In this document: piece after piece, positions 8,901-17,929 of the stretch | How the letters are laid out: each line of letters opens with the position of its first letter | Position numbering within the stretch: position 1 is the first letter of the stretch | Notes under the pieces: model-generated | What the model was told of the DNA's origin: nothing | Seen by the model: only the letters and a program-made list of their open reading frames with translations | Database searches by the model: none | Made by a program: the position numbers and the translations under genes | Source: Kaistia dalseonensis | Lineage (GTDB): Bacteria; Pseudomonadota; Alphaproteobacteria; Rhizobiales; Kaistiaceae | NCBI RefSeq assembly: GCF_030814715.1 | Contig: NZ_JAUSVO010000002.1 | Span: forward strand, 496,001 to 560,000 | Reading direction: 5' to 3' | DNA length: 64,000 nt

Positions 8901-11123
8901 CTAGACGATCCGGCTCCACGCGCCGGCAACGACCTCCAGCACCTTCACCTCACCGCCGAACCGCGCGGTCAGTTGCCCGCCATGCACGGCACGGACCTGG
9001 CATGACGTCACGCGGCCGGCGCTCCAGGCCATGTCGAGTTCGATCCCGCCACGCAGTCGCAGGCCGCGGACGGACCCGTTCGACAATGCCTTGGGCAGCG
9101 CCGGCAGCAGGCGGATTTCGCCGATCCGGCTCTGCGCGATCATCTCGCAAATGCCGGCGGCGCCGCCGAAATTGCCGTCGATCTGGAACGGCGGATGCGC
9201 GTCGAACAGATTGGTATAGGTGCGATCGGGCGAGAGCTGGCGCTTCAGCACCGTCCAGGCGCGTTCGCCGTCGCCGAGCCGGGCCCAGAGGCAGATGCGC
9301 CAGCCAATGCCCCAGCCGGTTGCCTCGTCGCCGCGAATCTCGAGCGAGCGGCGCGCGGCCGCCGCCAGTTCCGGCGTCTCGATCGGATCGATGGCGAGGC
9401 CCGGGAAGAGCGCATAGAGATGCGAGACGTGGCGATGGTCCATCTCGCGCGCCTCCATGTCCCAGTCCTCGAGCCATTCCTGCAACTGGCCGGCCTTGCC
9501 GATCTGGTCCGGCATCAGGCGGCTGCGGGTCTCGCGCACCCGGGCGAGGAAGCTCTCATCCTCTTCCACCCCGGCGGCCAGGATCGCATCGAAGAGATCG
9601 CGCCCGAGCTGGTTGTCCATGGCGCAGCCGACCGACAGGCTCGCGCCGAAAGGATGGACATTCTCGGGCGAATTGGTCGGAACCGTCACGAGCCAGTCGC
9701 TTCCCGGCAATTCGACCAGGAAGTCGAGCAGGAACTCGGCCGCGCCGCGCATCAGCGGGTAGATCCGGCGGAGCAGATCGTCCGGCCAGCCGGCATAGAC
9801 GCAGTGATCCCAGAGCTGGCAGCAGAGCCAGACGCCGCCCATCGGCCAGAGCCCGGGATCCGCCTGGTCGATCGGACCGGTCGCGCGCCAGAGGTCGGTG
9901 TTGTGGTGGAGCACCCAGCCGCCCGTGCCATAATGCTCGCGCGCAACCTCCCGCCCCGTCTCCGCGACATCCTCCACCAGGCTGATCAGCGGCTCGAAGC
10001 ACGCGGCCAGATTGGTCGGGTCCGGTAGCCAGTAGTTCATCTCGGCGTTGATATTGACCGTATATTTGGAGTTCCAAGCCGGTCGGAACTCCGCATTCCA
10101 GATACCCTGCAGGTTCGCCGGCTGCGTTCCCGGCCGCGACGCGCTGATCATGAGATAGCGGCCATAGTTCACATAGAGCGCCGCGAGCGACGGATCTGTC
10201 TCCTTGACGGGATCGGCGACCCGGCGATCGGTCGGAAGATCGTCCTTGCCCGCGCCGAAGCTGAGCGCGAAGCGGCCATAGAGGCTCTGATAATCGGCGA
10301 TGTGATCGGCCCGGATCGCATCCCACCCGCGCGCGACGGCGGCATCGAGCCGGCGTGTCGTCGCGGCTTCCGGATCGCCGGAGACGTCGTCATAGCGCAC
10401 GAAGCTCGTGCCGACATCGACCCAGATCGTGAAGCCCCTGACTCCGGCAAGCCTCAGCCCGCTATCATAGACGCTCATCGCGCCCCCATCGGGAACCACG
10501 CGCAGCCGGGCGACCCAGTCGAGCCCGGCGGGCACGCCATATTCGGCGCGGTTCCGCCCGCGGCAGACGATCTCGCCCAGCACGGCGTCCAGCTCCGGCG
10601 CGAAAGGCTGCTCGATATCATAGCTGATGTCGCTGTCGAACCGTTCGCCGCCTTCGGTCCACATCCGGATGCCGATGACATTGTCCGGCGCCGAGGCGAT
10701 GATCTCGCGGCGATAATGGATGCCGTGATGGCGATAATCGATGGAGGCGACCGCCGAGGCGAGATCGAGCTCGCGCCGATACGAGCCGGGCTCGGGCCGG
10801 TGACGCGTCTCGATGAAGATCCAGCCGGCGGATTGATACGTCATCTGGACGCGCGGACGCGCCATCATGCTGGCGTCGGCGAGACGCTCGGCCGCCGCAT
10901 ATTCGCCGGCGAAGAGCAGTTGCCGCAAAGCGCCCAGATTCGCGTGCGCGCCCTTGTTAGCGGCGCTGTAGGGCGAGCCGGTCCAGAGCGTATCCTCGTT
11001 GAGCTGGATGCGCTCCTTACGGCTGTTGCCATAGACCATCGCGCCCAGGCGTCCATTGCCGACGGGCAAGGCCGCCGTCCACTCGACCCAAGATTCCTTC
11101 GGATACCAAAGACTGTCGGACAT
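8901..11123 (-). CDS. Glycoside hydrolase family 95 (alpha-L-fucosidase / alpha-L-galactosidase), copy 1
   Basis: A 740-residue protein beginning MSDSLWYPKESWVEW; an upstream in-frame start adds 12 unlike residues. GH95 features in order: N-terminal beta domain with PVGNGRLGAMVYG, then the (alpha/alpha)6 barrel with SRPGTQPANLQG, the N357-I-N359 pair (SKYTVNINAEMNYW), acid candidate E549 (GQLQEWLEDWD) and D649 (PFQIDGNFGG), which activates the water via asparagine. All three key positions are present. No signal peptide, so it acts on imported oligosaccharides. It follows the CUT1 permeases (99 nt gap with a hairpin). Strongly similar to the second GH95 at 17930. Fucosidase and L-galactosidase activities both occur in this family. 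Confidence 0.93.
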   Translation of the reverse strand: MSDSLWYPKESWVEWTAALPVGNGRLGAMVYGNSRKERIQLNEDTLWTGSPYSAANKGAHANLGALRQLLFAGEYAAAERLADASMMARPRVQMTYQSAGWIFIETRHRPEPGSYRRELDLASAVASIDYRHHGIHYRREIIASAPDNVIGIRMWTEGGERFDSDISYDIEQPFAPELDAVLGEIVCRGRNRAEYGVPAGLDWVARLRVVPDGGAMSVYDSGLRLAGVRGFTIWVDVGTSFVRYDDVSGDPEAATTRRLDAAVARGWDAIRADHIADYQSLYGRFALSFGAGKDDLPTDRRVADPVKETDPSLAALYVNYGRYLMISASRPGTQPANLQGIWNAEFRPAWNSKYTVNINAEMNYWLPDPTNLAACFEPLISLVEDVAETGREVAREHYGTGGWVLHHNTDLWRATGPIDQADPGLWPMGGVWLCCQLWDHCVYAGWPDDLLRRIYPLMRGAAEFLLDFLVELPGSDWLVTVPTNSPENVHPFGASLSVGCAMDNQLGRDLFDAILAAGVEEDESFLARVRETRSRLMPDQIGKAGQLQEWLEDWDMEAREMDHRHVSHLYALFPGLAIDPIETPELAAAARRSLEIRGDEATGWGIGWRICLWARLGDGERAWTVLKRQLSPDRTYTNLFDAHPPFQIDGNFGGAAGICEMIAQSRIGEIRLLPALPKALSNGSVRGLRLRGGIELDMAWSAGRVTSCQVRAVHGGQLTARFGGEVKVLEVVAGAWSRIV

Positions 11124-11171
11124 CGTTCTCGTACCTGTGACGGAAGCCAATTGGCGCAAGCCGGGCCTGCG

Positions 11172-11198
11172 CCGCCGCGCGCGAAATGCGCGAGGCGG
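11172..11198 (-). other. Intercistronic hairpin between permease and GH95 genes
   Basis: CCGCC (11172-11176)/GGCGG (11194-11198) stacked on CGCGC (11178-11182)/GCGCG (11188-11192) with one mismatch and a GAAAT loop. It lies in the 99-nt gap between the permease stop and the GH95 start on the minus strand, with no U-tract. It may set differential mRNA stability or partial termination within the operon. Confidence 0.4.
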
Positions 11199-11222
11199 AC
11201 CTGCGATGGCGCTGCGGCGAGC

Positions 11223-12044
11223 CTATTCCTTGCCGCCGCTCGAGACGCGGTTGCCGACGGCGAACTGGCGCTGGAAGATCAGGAACACGAGCAGCGGCAC
11301 GATCGCGGTGACGATCGCCGCCACGGCCTGCTGGTCGACATTGGGATCATAGGTGCCCGAAATGCGCGCGAGCAGCACCGTCAGCGTGACGTCGTTGCGC
11401 AGGAACAGCATGGGCAGCAGCAGCGAGTTCCAGCACCACAGGAACTGCAGGATGCCGCAGGCGAAGATCGGCGACAGCAGATTGGGCAGCACCACGCGCG
11501 TGAACGTGCTGATCGGGCCGCATCCGTCGATCCGCGCGGCCTCGATCAGGTCCTTGGGGAAATCCTCCAGGAACGACTTCACCAGGAACACCGACCAAGC
11601 ATAGCTCAGTCCGACATACGGGATGATGACAGCCCAGATATTGTCGAGCATGCCCATTTCGCGCCAGAGGCGGAACAGCGGGATGATCACGACCTGCTGC
11701 GGCAGCACGAACGCATTGATGATGATGATGAGCGTCGTGCGGCGAAGGGGAAACTTCAGATAGTGGAAGGCATAGGCCGCCGCCGGCGCCGTGACCATGG
11801 TCAGGACTGTTGCGATCAGCGTGACCTTGGTCGAGACCCAGAGGCTGTTGGCGAGCGGATAATCGGTCCAGACCTTCCGCCACGCATTCAGCGTGAACTG
11901 GTTCTGGCTGAAGTGCCACCAGCCGCGCGCGATCGAATCCGGCGTCTGGAAGGAGGTGGCGACGATGCCGATGATCGGCACCACCCAGATGAGGGCGATG
12001 ATGCCGACGACGAAGACGATCCATTTCGGGGCACGATAGACCAT
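11223..12044 (-). CDS. CUT1 ABC sugar permease, MalG-like
   Basis: A 273-residue permease starting MVYRAPKWIVFVV, with about six membrane spans. The EAA loop is DLIEAARIDGCGPISTFTRVVLPNL. The start overlaps the stop of the MalF-like gene by one base (TGATG), showing translational coupling. Second permease of the importer 11223-14271. It should form the channel with the upstream permease and use a shared ATPase, since none is encoded here. Context with two GH95 enzymes suggests fucosyl- or L-galactosyl-containing oligosaccharides. Confidence 0.92.
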   Translation of the reverse strand: MVYRAPKWIVFVVGIIALIWVVPIIGIVATSFQTPDSIARGWWHFSQNQFTLNAWRKVWTDYPLANSLWVSTKVTLIATVLTMVTAPAAAYAFHYLKFPLRRTTLIIIINAFVLPQQVVIIPLFRLWREMGMLDNIWAVIIPYVGLSYAWSVFLVKSFLEDFPKDLIEAARIDGCGPISTFTRVVLPNLLSPIFACGILQFLWCWNSLLLPMLFLRNDVTLTVLLARISGTYDPNVDQQAVAAIVTAIVPLLVFLIFQRQFAVGNRVSSGGKE

Positions 12045-12985
12045 CAGTGGGCTCCCTTCGTACGCTGCGCGATGGCCGGTATCGCGACGACGAGGACCGC
12101 GACCAGCAGCACGATGGTCGCCGCGGCGCCGTAGCCCAGATTGAACTGGGTCATCGATTCCCGGTACATGAAGAAGCCGACCGTTTCGGTCGCCCGCGCC
12201 GGACCACCATTCGTCAGCACGAAGATGATGTCGAAGGCGCGGAGCGCGCTCAGCAGGTTGATGAAGATGGCGACGCGCGCGCCGGCCGTCGAAAGCGGCA
12301 TCATGATGTACCAGACGACGGCGAGCGGCTTGGCGCCGTCCATCTGGGCGGCTTCCAGCACGGTGCGGGGAATGGTCTGCACGGCCGCGAAGCTCAGCAG
12401 CAAGGGCAGGCCGACCGAGCTCCACGACGCCGCGACGATCAGCGCCATCAGCGCGGAATGGGCCGATCCGAGCCAGGCCTGGCTCCAGTCGCCGAGCCCG
12501 AGCGCGATCAGCACGCCGTTCAGCAGGCCGGACTCACCCGGCCTGAAGATGCCGATCCAGATATAGCCGGCGACGGCCTCCGATATGCCGAAGGTGGCGA
12601 AGATCATCAGGCGGAAGATCGAGGTCTGCTTCGGTGCAAACGAGCACAGCATCGCCAGGAACCAGCCGATCGCCACCGAAATGACGGTCACCCCGATCGT
12701 GAAGATCAGCGTGGTCCAGAGCGTGCCGAGAAAGGTCGGATCCGTGAACAGCCGCTGGTAGTTCGCGATGCCGATGAAGGTGGGCTTGCCAAGACCGCGG
12801 ATCTGCCAGAACGAGATACGGATCGTCTCGAAGAGCGGGTAGATGACCGACAGGCCGAAGAAGATCACGACGGGCGTCAGCAGGGCAAACGCCGCCATCG
12901 ACTGCGGCATGTGAAATCGGGTGGCTCTTGTCGCCGTAGCCGAGCTGGCGTGCGCTCCGCGCACGCCATTGGTTGCGTTGTTCAT
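12044..12985 (-). CDS. CUT1 ABC sugar permease, MalF-like
   Basis: A 313-residue permease. I start at MNNATNGVRG (14 nt after the binding-protein stop, with a GGGG ribosome-binding stretch) rather than 18 nt upstream, which would overlap that stop. It has a cytoplasmic tail, about six spans, and the EAA loop TVLEAAQMDGAKPLAVVWYIMMPL. The region FVLTNGGPARATETVGFFMYRE is typical of MalF/UgpA-type subunits. Operon order on the minus strand is binding protein, MalF-like, MalG-like, GH95. Confidence 0.92.
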   Translation of the reverse strand: MNNATNGVRGAHASSATATRATRFHMPQSMAAFALLTPVVIFFGLSVIYPLFETIRISFWQIRGLGKPTFIGIANYQRLFTDPTFLGTLWTTLIFTIGVTVISVAIGWFLAMLCSFAPKQTSIFRLMIFATFGISEAVAGYIWIGIFRPGESGLLNGVLIALGLGDWSQAWLGSAHSALMALIVAASWSSVGLPLLLSFAAVQTIPRTVLEAAQMDGAKPLAVVWYIMMPLSTAGARVAIFINLLSALRAFDIIFVLTNGGPARATETVGFFMYRESMTQFNLGYGAAATIVLLVAVLVVAIPAIAQRTKGAH

Positions 12986-12999
12986 GCTGAGCCCCGATC

Positions 13000-14271
13000 T
13001 CAATAGGACTGCGCGGCGACGGCTTCGATCTGCTCCAAAGTCGGCATGATCTGCGCCTCGACGGGATTGGCGATGAATTTCTGCAGCGCCACGCGATATT
13101 CGTCGACGAGCTGACCGGGCAGCATGTCGCCGAGCACGAAGTGCACCTTGCCCGCCTTGACGTAGCCGACCGACGACGCGGCGACGGGATCATAGGCCGA
13201 AATATCGACCGCAGAGGTCGGCACGGTGAAGCCCGCCTTGGCGATGATGCCAGCGCCTTCGCCATTGATCAGATAGTCGAGGAAGAGATCCGCCCCTTCG
13301 GCATTCGCGCCGAGATTGGTGGCCAGTACTTCCTTAGAATCGACCAGCGAATCGTCGTCATGGCCGAGGCCGAAGGCCGGGAACTTGCCGAGGGCGTAGT
13401 CCTTGCCGGGCTCCAGATGATATTGCGAGCGGGCGCGGGCGTTGATCCACATGCCGATCAGCAGGTAGTTGGCGCTCCGGTCGACGAAGAGACGGTCGGC
13501 CGCGTCGTCCCAGTGCGAGGCGTAGATCGTCTGGATGTCGGCGCAGCAGCCCTTCGCCATCATCTCGCTGTAGAATTGCAGCGCCTTCACCAGGCGCTCG
13601 TCGGTCCACTTGATCTTGTGACTGGCGAGTTCGTTGATCACTTCCGGGCCGCCGACACGCAGCAGCAGCGATTCGAACCATTCGCTATGGCCGTAGATCT
13701 TGCCGGGCAAGGCGACCGGCTCGGCAAAGCCGGCCTTGCGCAGCGGCTCGAAGGTGGCCGTGAAACCGTTCCAGTCGGCCGGGAACGCGGTCAGCCCGAT
13801 GCGGGTCAGATCCTGCGGCTCATGCCAGATTCCGCTCCGATAACCGAAGATATAGGGAACGCCGTAGACGGCGCCATCGGTCGTGCTCAGCTCACGCCAG
13901 GTCGGCGACAGCAGGCTGTCCCAGTTCTTCTCGGTCCAGACGGAGGAGACGTCGCGCAGCATTCCGGCATCGGCGAGTTCCTTGCGGAAGGCCGGCCAGG
14001 CATTGATGATGAGATCGACCTTCTGGCCCCCGAGCAGCGCCGTGCGGATACCGCCGCGCTGATCGCCCGATGTCGTGACGGGAACCTGCTTGATGGTCAG
14101 ATCCGGATATTTGGCTTCGAAGCCGGCGATGACCTGCTTGATGACGGCCGCATCGGCTCCTCCGAGCCAGTTCATCAAGGAAATCTCGCCGGTTGGCTGC
14201 GCGGATGCCGGTTGGCAGGCCATGGTCACGGCAATGCCGAGCGCGCCGAGCACGCGTCCCAATCGAATCAT
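13000..14271 (-). CDS. CUT1 sugar-binding protein (family 1), copy 1
   Basis: A 423-residue periplasmic binding protein. The signal peptide is MIRLGRVLGALGIAVTMACQ, with cleavage near ASA-QPTG. The mature start EISLMNWLGGADAAVIKQVIAGFEAK is the usual SBP_bac_1 beginning. It is clearly paralogous to the binding protein at 23665: both have SGDQRG.IRTAL.GGQK, NxWPAFRKELADAGML and a CC pair (KGCCAD here). It heads the importer operon and delivers an oligosaccharide to the permeases at 12985 and 12044. Confidence 0.93.
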   Translation of the reverse strand: MIRLGRVLGALGIAVTMACQPASAQPTGEISLMNWLGGADAAVIKQVIAGFEAKYPDLTIKQVPVTTSGDQRGGIRTALLGGQKVDLIINAWPAFRKELADAGMLRDVSSVWTEKNWDSLLSPTWRELSTTDGAVYGVPYIFGYRSGIWHEPQDLTRIGLTAFPADWNGFTATFEPLRKAGFAEPVALPGKIYGHSEWFESLLLRVGGPEVINELASHKIKWTDERLVKALQFYSEMMAKGCCADIQTIYASHWDDAADRLFVDRSANYLLIGMWINARARSQYHLEPGKDYALGKFPAFGLGHDDDSLVDSKEVLATNLGANAEGADLFLDYLINGEGAGIIAKAGFTVPTSAVDISAYDPVAASSVGYVKAGKVHFVLGDMLPGQLVDEYRVALQKFIANPVEAQIMPTLEQIEAVAAQSY

Positions 14272-14384
14272 GTGATTCCTCCACAGGATCGCGGCCTATC
14301 GACCGCCATTGCCGGATGTATATTTCGATTTTAGACCATCGGCAATACCGTTTCCCCGCGAACGGCACATGCGCAAAGCCGTGC

Positions 14385-15287
14385 TCAGACCAGGCGGTGG
14401 TCGCGCAACGAGGAGAGCAGCGTGGTCATGGAGGTTTTCAGATGGCGCCGGGCCGCCGCCAGAGCCGCATCCTCGTCTCGGGATTGCAGCGCCGCGATGA
14501 TGGCGAGGTGCTCGCGAATGGCGGCCGCATTGCGGGCCTTTTCATCGCGCTTGTCCCACATATAGTGATAGTGGAATATCAGCGAGATGACCTTCTGGAA
14601 TTCAGAAGCAAACCTGTTCTTCACGACAGAATTGATCGCAGCATGAAACTGCTCATCCAGCCGTGAAAAATCATGATAGTTCGTGTCTATATTGGCTTCC
14701 AGCTCGAGATGTGCGCGCCGCAGCGCTTCGAGCTCGGTCCATATTTCATGATCGACGTGACTGCCGAGGACATGCTGGATCGCATTGAGTTCGAGGACTG
14801 ATCGAAACTCCGACAGTTCAACCGCGAAATCGGCGGTGAAGCCGAGCAGGAGCCAGCCACCCTTGGCGCCGCGCTCGACCAGGCCGAAACGGCTCAGGCT
14901 CGCGAGAAACTCCTGCAGGATGTGCGGCGTAACAGCGAATTCGCGCGCCAGTTGTGCGATGTTCAGCGGTGTTCCGGCCGGAACGTCGAAGCGAAGCACC
15001 CATTCGAGAAAGGCGCCCTCCAGATCGGCGGGCTTGAGCGATTCGTCCTTGATGCTCAGCCGATCCTCGGGCGTGGCGGACCGCAGTACGGTCTTCTGCC
15101 GGCCCTCCCAGGTGACGATGCCGACATCCTCCAGCCGCTGCAGCACCGATCGGATGACGGTTCGGCTGACGCCCGTGCGTTCGGCGAGCGCATTCTCGGA
15201 GGGAAGCGCGCTTCCCGGCGCTGAAGTCGAGCACAGATCGATCAAGGCGTTATAGGTCTCCCTGAACCGCTTGTCGCTCCGTGCCAT
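14385..15287 (-). CDS. GntR-family transcriptional regulator (FadR/FCD-like)
   Basis: A 300-residue regulator. The N-terminal winged helix reads LPSENALAERTGVSRTVIRSVLQRLEDVGIV. A long all-helical C-terminal part has SRLDEQFHAAINSVVKNRFASEF and IREHLAIIAALQSRDEDAALAAARRHL, as in FCD ligand-binding domains, which often use histidines and a metal to bind carboxylic acids. Between them is a second wHTH-like segment (IAQLAREFAVTPHILQEFLASL). It precedes the binding-protein gene by 113 nt and is divergent from the LgoD-like gene. A sugar acid (galactonate/tagaturonate type) is a plausible effector. Confidence 0.88.
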   Translation of the reverse strand: MARSDKRFRETYNALIDLCSTSAPGSALPSENALAERTGVSRTVIRSVLQRLEDVGIVTWEGRQKTVLRSATPEDRLSIKDESLKPADLEGAFLEWVLRFDVPAGTPLNIAQLAREFAVTPHILQEFLASLSRFGLVERGAKGGWLLLGFTADFAVELSEFRSVLELNAIQHVLGSHVDHEIWTELEALRRAHLELEANIDTNYHDFSRLDEQFHAAINSVVKNRFASEFQKVISLIFHYHYMWDKRDEKARNAAAIREHLAIIAALQSRDEDAALAAARRHLKTSMTTLLSSLRDHRLV

Positions 15288-15698
15288 GCCCCGAGATCCG
15301 ATCTGTTTTACTTTCGATGATCGAAATTAATAAGAACAATCAGCGCGGTCAACGGCGCTCGCCATGGTTGTCCCCAAGCCTGTCCGGCGGCCCGCAGCAT
15401 TCGCAGAGCCCCGCTCAAGGGCGCCGCGGCACCGATCGCGCCGCGCGGCGATGGACGAGACATGCCGGCGCCGCTGCATACAATCCTCACCGCCCCAGTT
15501 CGGCCCGGCTCCGGGCCGTGTTTCGAGCCATGGCGTATCATGGCGCGCCCTGCGGATGAAGGAAATGCACGGAAAAAATAAAAACATTTGACAGCGGCGC
15601 AGAGCTCGCTGTTCTTTCGGCCAAAGCAATGAGCGAGGCGGCTGGTTGGAGCGCGCCTGGCGCCGCGGCCGCTGGCCGCCGATCTAGAGCGAGGCAGC
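15288..15698. other. 411-bp divergent control region between GntR and LgoD-like genes
   Basis: No gene is supported here. It contains the dyad at 15312-15326 near the GntR start and an AT-rich patch (15310-15340). A TTGACA hexamer lies at 15588-15593 on the plus strand, but no good -10 follows at the right distance. The LgoD-like start is preceded by GCGAGG. Promoters for both directions must lie here. Confidence 0.55.
15312..15326. promoter_or_regulatory. Perfect dyad before the GntR gene, likely autoregulatory operator
   Basis: TTTCGAT-G-ATCGAAA is a 15-bp perfect inverted repeat 25 nt upstream of the GntR ATG, in an AT-rich patch of the divergent promoter region. A half copy, TTTCGAT, recurs at 14323-14329 upstream of the binding-protein start. 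Size and position suit a GntR dimer; the factor is inferred. Confidence 0.45.
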
Positions 15699-16709
15699 AT
15701 GCGCGCAATTGTGGTTCAGCAACCGGGTTCGATCGAACTGGTCCACCGGCCCGAGCCGGCAGCACCCGAGCCGGGCTGGGTCGCGATCGACATCACCCAT
15801 GTCGGCATTTGCGGCACCGACTATCACATCTTCGAAGGCAAGCACCCCTATCTCAACTATCCCCGGGTCATCGGCCATGAGCTGAGCGGCGTGGTCGCCG
15901 CCGATGCGGCCGGCTGGCAGAAGGGCGCGCGCATCATCGTCAACCCCTACATCGCCTGCGGCCAGTGCCACGCCTGCCTGAGGGGCAAGCCGAATTGCTG
16001 CATGCAGATCGGCGTCCTCGGCGTGCACCGCGATGGCGGCCTCTGCGAGCGCATCAACGTGCCCGCGCAGAACCTCATCGCCGCCGACGGGCTAGAGCAG
16101 GCCGAGGCCGCGACGGTCGAGTTCCTGGCGATCGGGGCGCATGCCGTGCGCCGGTCGGGCATCGGCGCGGCCGATCGCGCCCTCGTCGTCGGCGCCGGCC
16201 CGATCGGACTCGGCGCCGCCCTCTTTGCCCGGCTGCGCGGCGCGGAGGTACACCTCCTCGATGCCAGCGCGGAGCGGCTCGCCATGGTCGCCGACCGCTT
16301 CGGCTTCGACGGCATCCACACCGTGGCCGAGGGTCCCGAGGCGCTGATGCAGGCGACGCAGGGCGACGGATTCGACGTCGTCTTCGACGCCACCGGCAGC
16401 GTGCGCGCCATGCAGGCGAGCTTTCGCTATGTCGCCCATGGCGGCACCATGGTGCTCGTCGGCGTGGTGCCCGACGACATCATTTTCAACGATGCCGAGT
16501 TTCACAAGCGCGAGATGAGCCTCCTCGGCAGCCGCAACGCGACGTCGGAGGATTTCAGCGCCGTGGTCTCGGCGCTGGCGAGCGGCGCGATCGACTATCG
16601 CAAGCTGATCACGCATACGACGACGCTCGAAGGCTTGCCCGAGAGCATCGCCGCCTGGGCGGCTGACCGCAGCCAGGTGATCAAGGCGATGGTGAGCGTG
16701 GCGGGATGA
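15699..16709 (+). CDS. Zinc-dependent dehydrogenase, LgoD/RspB-like (L-galactonate/L-gulonate 5-dehydrogenase candidate)
   Basis: A 336-residue medium-chain dehydrogenase. Catalytic-zinc ligands are C38 (GICGTD), H60 and E61. Structural-zinc cysteines are C87, C90, C93 and C101. The Rossmann motif is GAGPIG (165-170). Beyond the fold it shares LgoD (YjjN)-type blocks: PRVIGHELSG, GVHRDGG, FHKREMSLLGSRNATSEDF. LgoD oxidises L-galactonate at C5 to D-tagaturonate. The start of the next gene, a tagaturonate-reductase-like protein, overlaps this stop (ATGA). That pairing is exactly what the L-galactonate route needs, which raises confidence in the function. Confidence 0.8.
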   Translation: MRAIVVQQPGSIELVHRPEPAAPEPGWVAIDITHVGICGTDYHIFEGKHPYLNYPRVIGHELSGVVAADAAGWQKGARIIVNPYIACGQCHACLRGKPNCCMQIGVLGVHRDGGLCERINVPAQNLIAADGLEQAEAATVEFLAIGAHAVRRSGIGAADRALVVGAGPIGLGAALFARLRGAEVHLLDASAERLAMVADRFGFDGIHTVAEGPEALMQATQGDGFDVVFDATGSVRAMQASFRYVAHGGTMVLVGVVPDDIIFNDAEFHKREMSLLGSRNATSEDFSAVVSALASGAIDYRKLITHTTTLEGLPESIAAWAADRSQVIKAMVSVAG

Positions 16710-17812
16710 CCGCGCCGACGATCATCCAGTTCGGCACGAGCCGGTTTCTCCAGGCCCATGTCGACCTGATGCTCTCGGAGGCGGCGGCGGGCGAAGCCGT
16801 CGGCTCGGTCTGCATCGTGGAGACCACCGGCTCGCCGGCGTCACAGGCGCGCGTCAAGGCATTCCGAACGCAAGCGGCCTACCCGGTCAGGATTCGCGGT
16901 CTGGTGAATGGCCGTCCCGTCGATGTCGACCGTCGCGTCACGGCCGTGACCGACGGCCTTTCGGCGCGGGCGGATTGGGAGCGGTTGCGGACCCTTTTCG
17001 TCGACCATGCCGATTACGTCATCTCCAATACCGGCGACCGCGGCTTCGACGTCCCCGAAAAGCCCGATTCGACACCGGCCGGATGGACGACCTTTCCCGA
17101 ACTGCTGACCAGCCTGCTCTATGAACGGTTCCGTGCCGGCAGGCCCGGCCTCACCATCATGCCGTGCGAACTCGTCGAGCGTAACGGCGACAGGCTGCGC
17201 GCGCTCGTGCTGACGCTCGCCGGCGCGGCATCGCCATCCGCCGACTTCCGCGCCTGGATCGAGACCGCATGCATCTGGGCGAACTCGCTGGTCGATCGCA
17301 TCGTCTCGGAGCCGATCGAACCGATCGGCGCCGTGGCCGAACCCTATGCGCTCTGGGCGATCGAGCGGACGGACGGGCTGGTGCCGCCCTGCTCCCACGC
17401 CGATATCCAACTGGTCGACGATCTCGACTTCATCGAGAAGCGCAAGCTGTTCCTGCTCAATCTCGGCCACACGCTGATGGCGGAGCGCTGGCGCGAGAGC
17501 GGCCGGGCGGCCGACGAAACGGTCCGCGCGATGATCGCCGATCCGACGGTGCGCGGCTGGCTCGACGAGATCATGATCGGCGAGGTGGTTCCGGCCTTCG
17601 GCGACAGGCAGGCCGAGGCGAGCGACTATTGGCGCATCTGTCTCGACCGGTTCGGCAATCCGTTTCTCGATCATCGTCTTGCCGATATCGGGCAGAACCA
17701 TGCGGCCAAGATCGACCGACGGGCCGGCGGTCTGGTGCGCTGGGCGCGGCGCGTGCGGCCCGATGTCGGCTTTCCCCGGCTCGCGGCGATCTTCCCGGGC
17801 CTCGGCGGCTGA
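16706..17812 (+). CDS. Mannitol-dehydrogenase-family reductase, UxaB-like (tagaturonate reductase candidate)
   Basis: A 368-residue member of the polyol/mannonate dehydrogenase family. N-terminal IQFGTSRFLQAHVD is the nucleotide-binding GxxxFxRAH-type motif. Other blocks are ISNTGDRGFDV, MPCELVERNGDRLRALV and the catalytic-region KLFLLNLGHTLMAERW (Lys, Asn and His retained). Length is below the ~480 of UxaB, mainly in the C-terminal helical part, but the core is intact. Expected reaction: D-tagaturonate + NADH to D-altronate. Its ATGA overlap with the LgoD-like gene argues for consecutive steps. Fructuronate or another keto-acid is the main alternative. Confidence 0.78.
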   Translation: MTAPTIIQFGTSRFLQAHVDLMLSEAAAGEAVGSVCIVETTGSPASQARVKAFRTQAAYPVRIRGLVNGRPVDVDRRVTAVTDGLSARADWERLRTLFVDHADYVISNTGDRGFDVPEKPDSTPAGWTTFPELLTSLLYERFRAGRPGLTIMPCELVERNGDRLRALVLTLAGAASPSADFRAWIETACIWANSLVDRIVSEPIEPIGAVAEPYALWAIERTDGLVPPCSHADIQLVDDLDFIEKRKLFLLNLGHTLMAERWRESGRAADETVRAMIADPTVRGWLDEIMIGEVVPAFGDRQAEASDYWRICLDRFGNPFLDHRLADIGQNHAAKIDRRAGGLVRWARRVRPDVGFPRLAAIFPGLGG

Positions 17813-17851
17813 CCGCCACGGCCGGAAACGGCCGGGACGGCGCTCAAACTC

Positions 17852-17871
17852 AGTTGATATCGATATCAACT
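17852..17871. promoter_or_regulatory. Perfect 20-bp palindrome, probable LacI-family operator
   Basis: AGTTGATATCGATATCAACT is a complete palindrome with a central CG, the usual layout of LacI-family operators. It lies 58 nt upstream of the second GH95 start, in the 117-nt gap after the UxaB-like gene. The 11-bp right half CGATATCAACT recurs at 25018-25028, upstream of the orphan binding protein. The LacI gene at 20181 is the obvious candidate factor. Confidence 0.65.
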
Positions 17872-17929
17872 TTGTTGACCTTTGCGTCGTCCGCCTGCAA
17901 GCTTCTCTCGTCATGGAGAGGAACAGCAG

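Noticed and set aside
10302-12134. 610-codon open frame on the plus strand
   Set aside because: Antisense to GH95 copy 1 and the MalG-like permease; composition like random high-GC sequence and no ribosome-binding site.
15588-15593. Perfect TTGACA hexamer upstream of the LgoD-like gene
   Set aside because: No acceptable -10 lies 16-18 nt downstream (the sequence there is GTTCTT), so I do not call a promoter.
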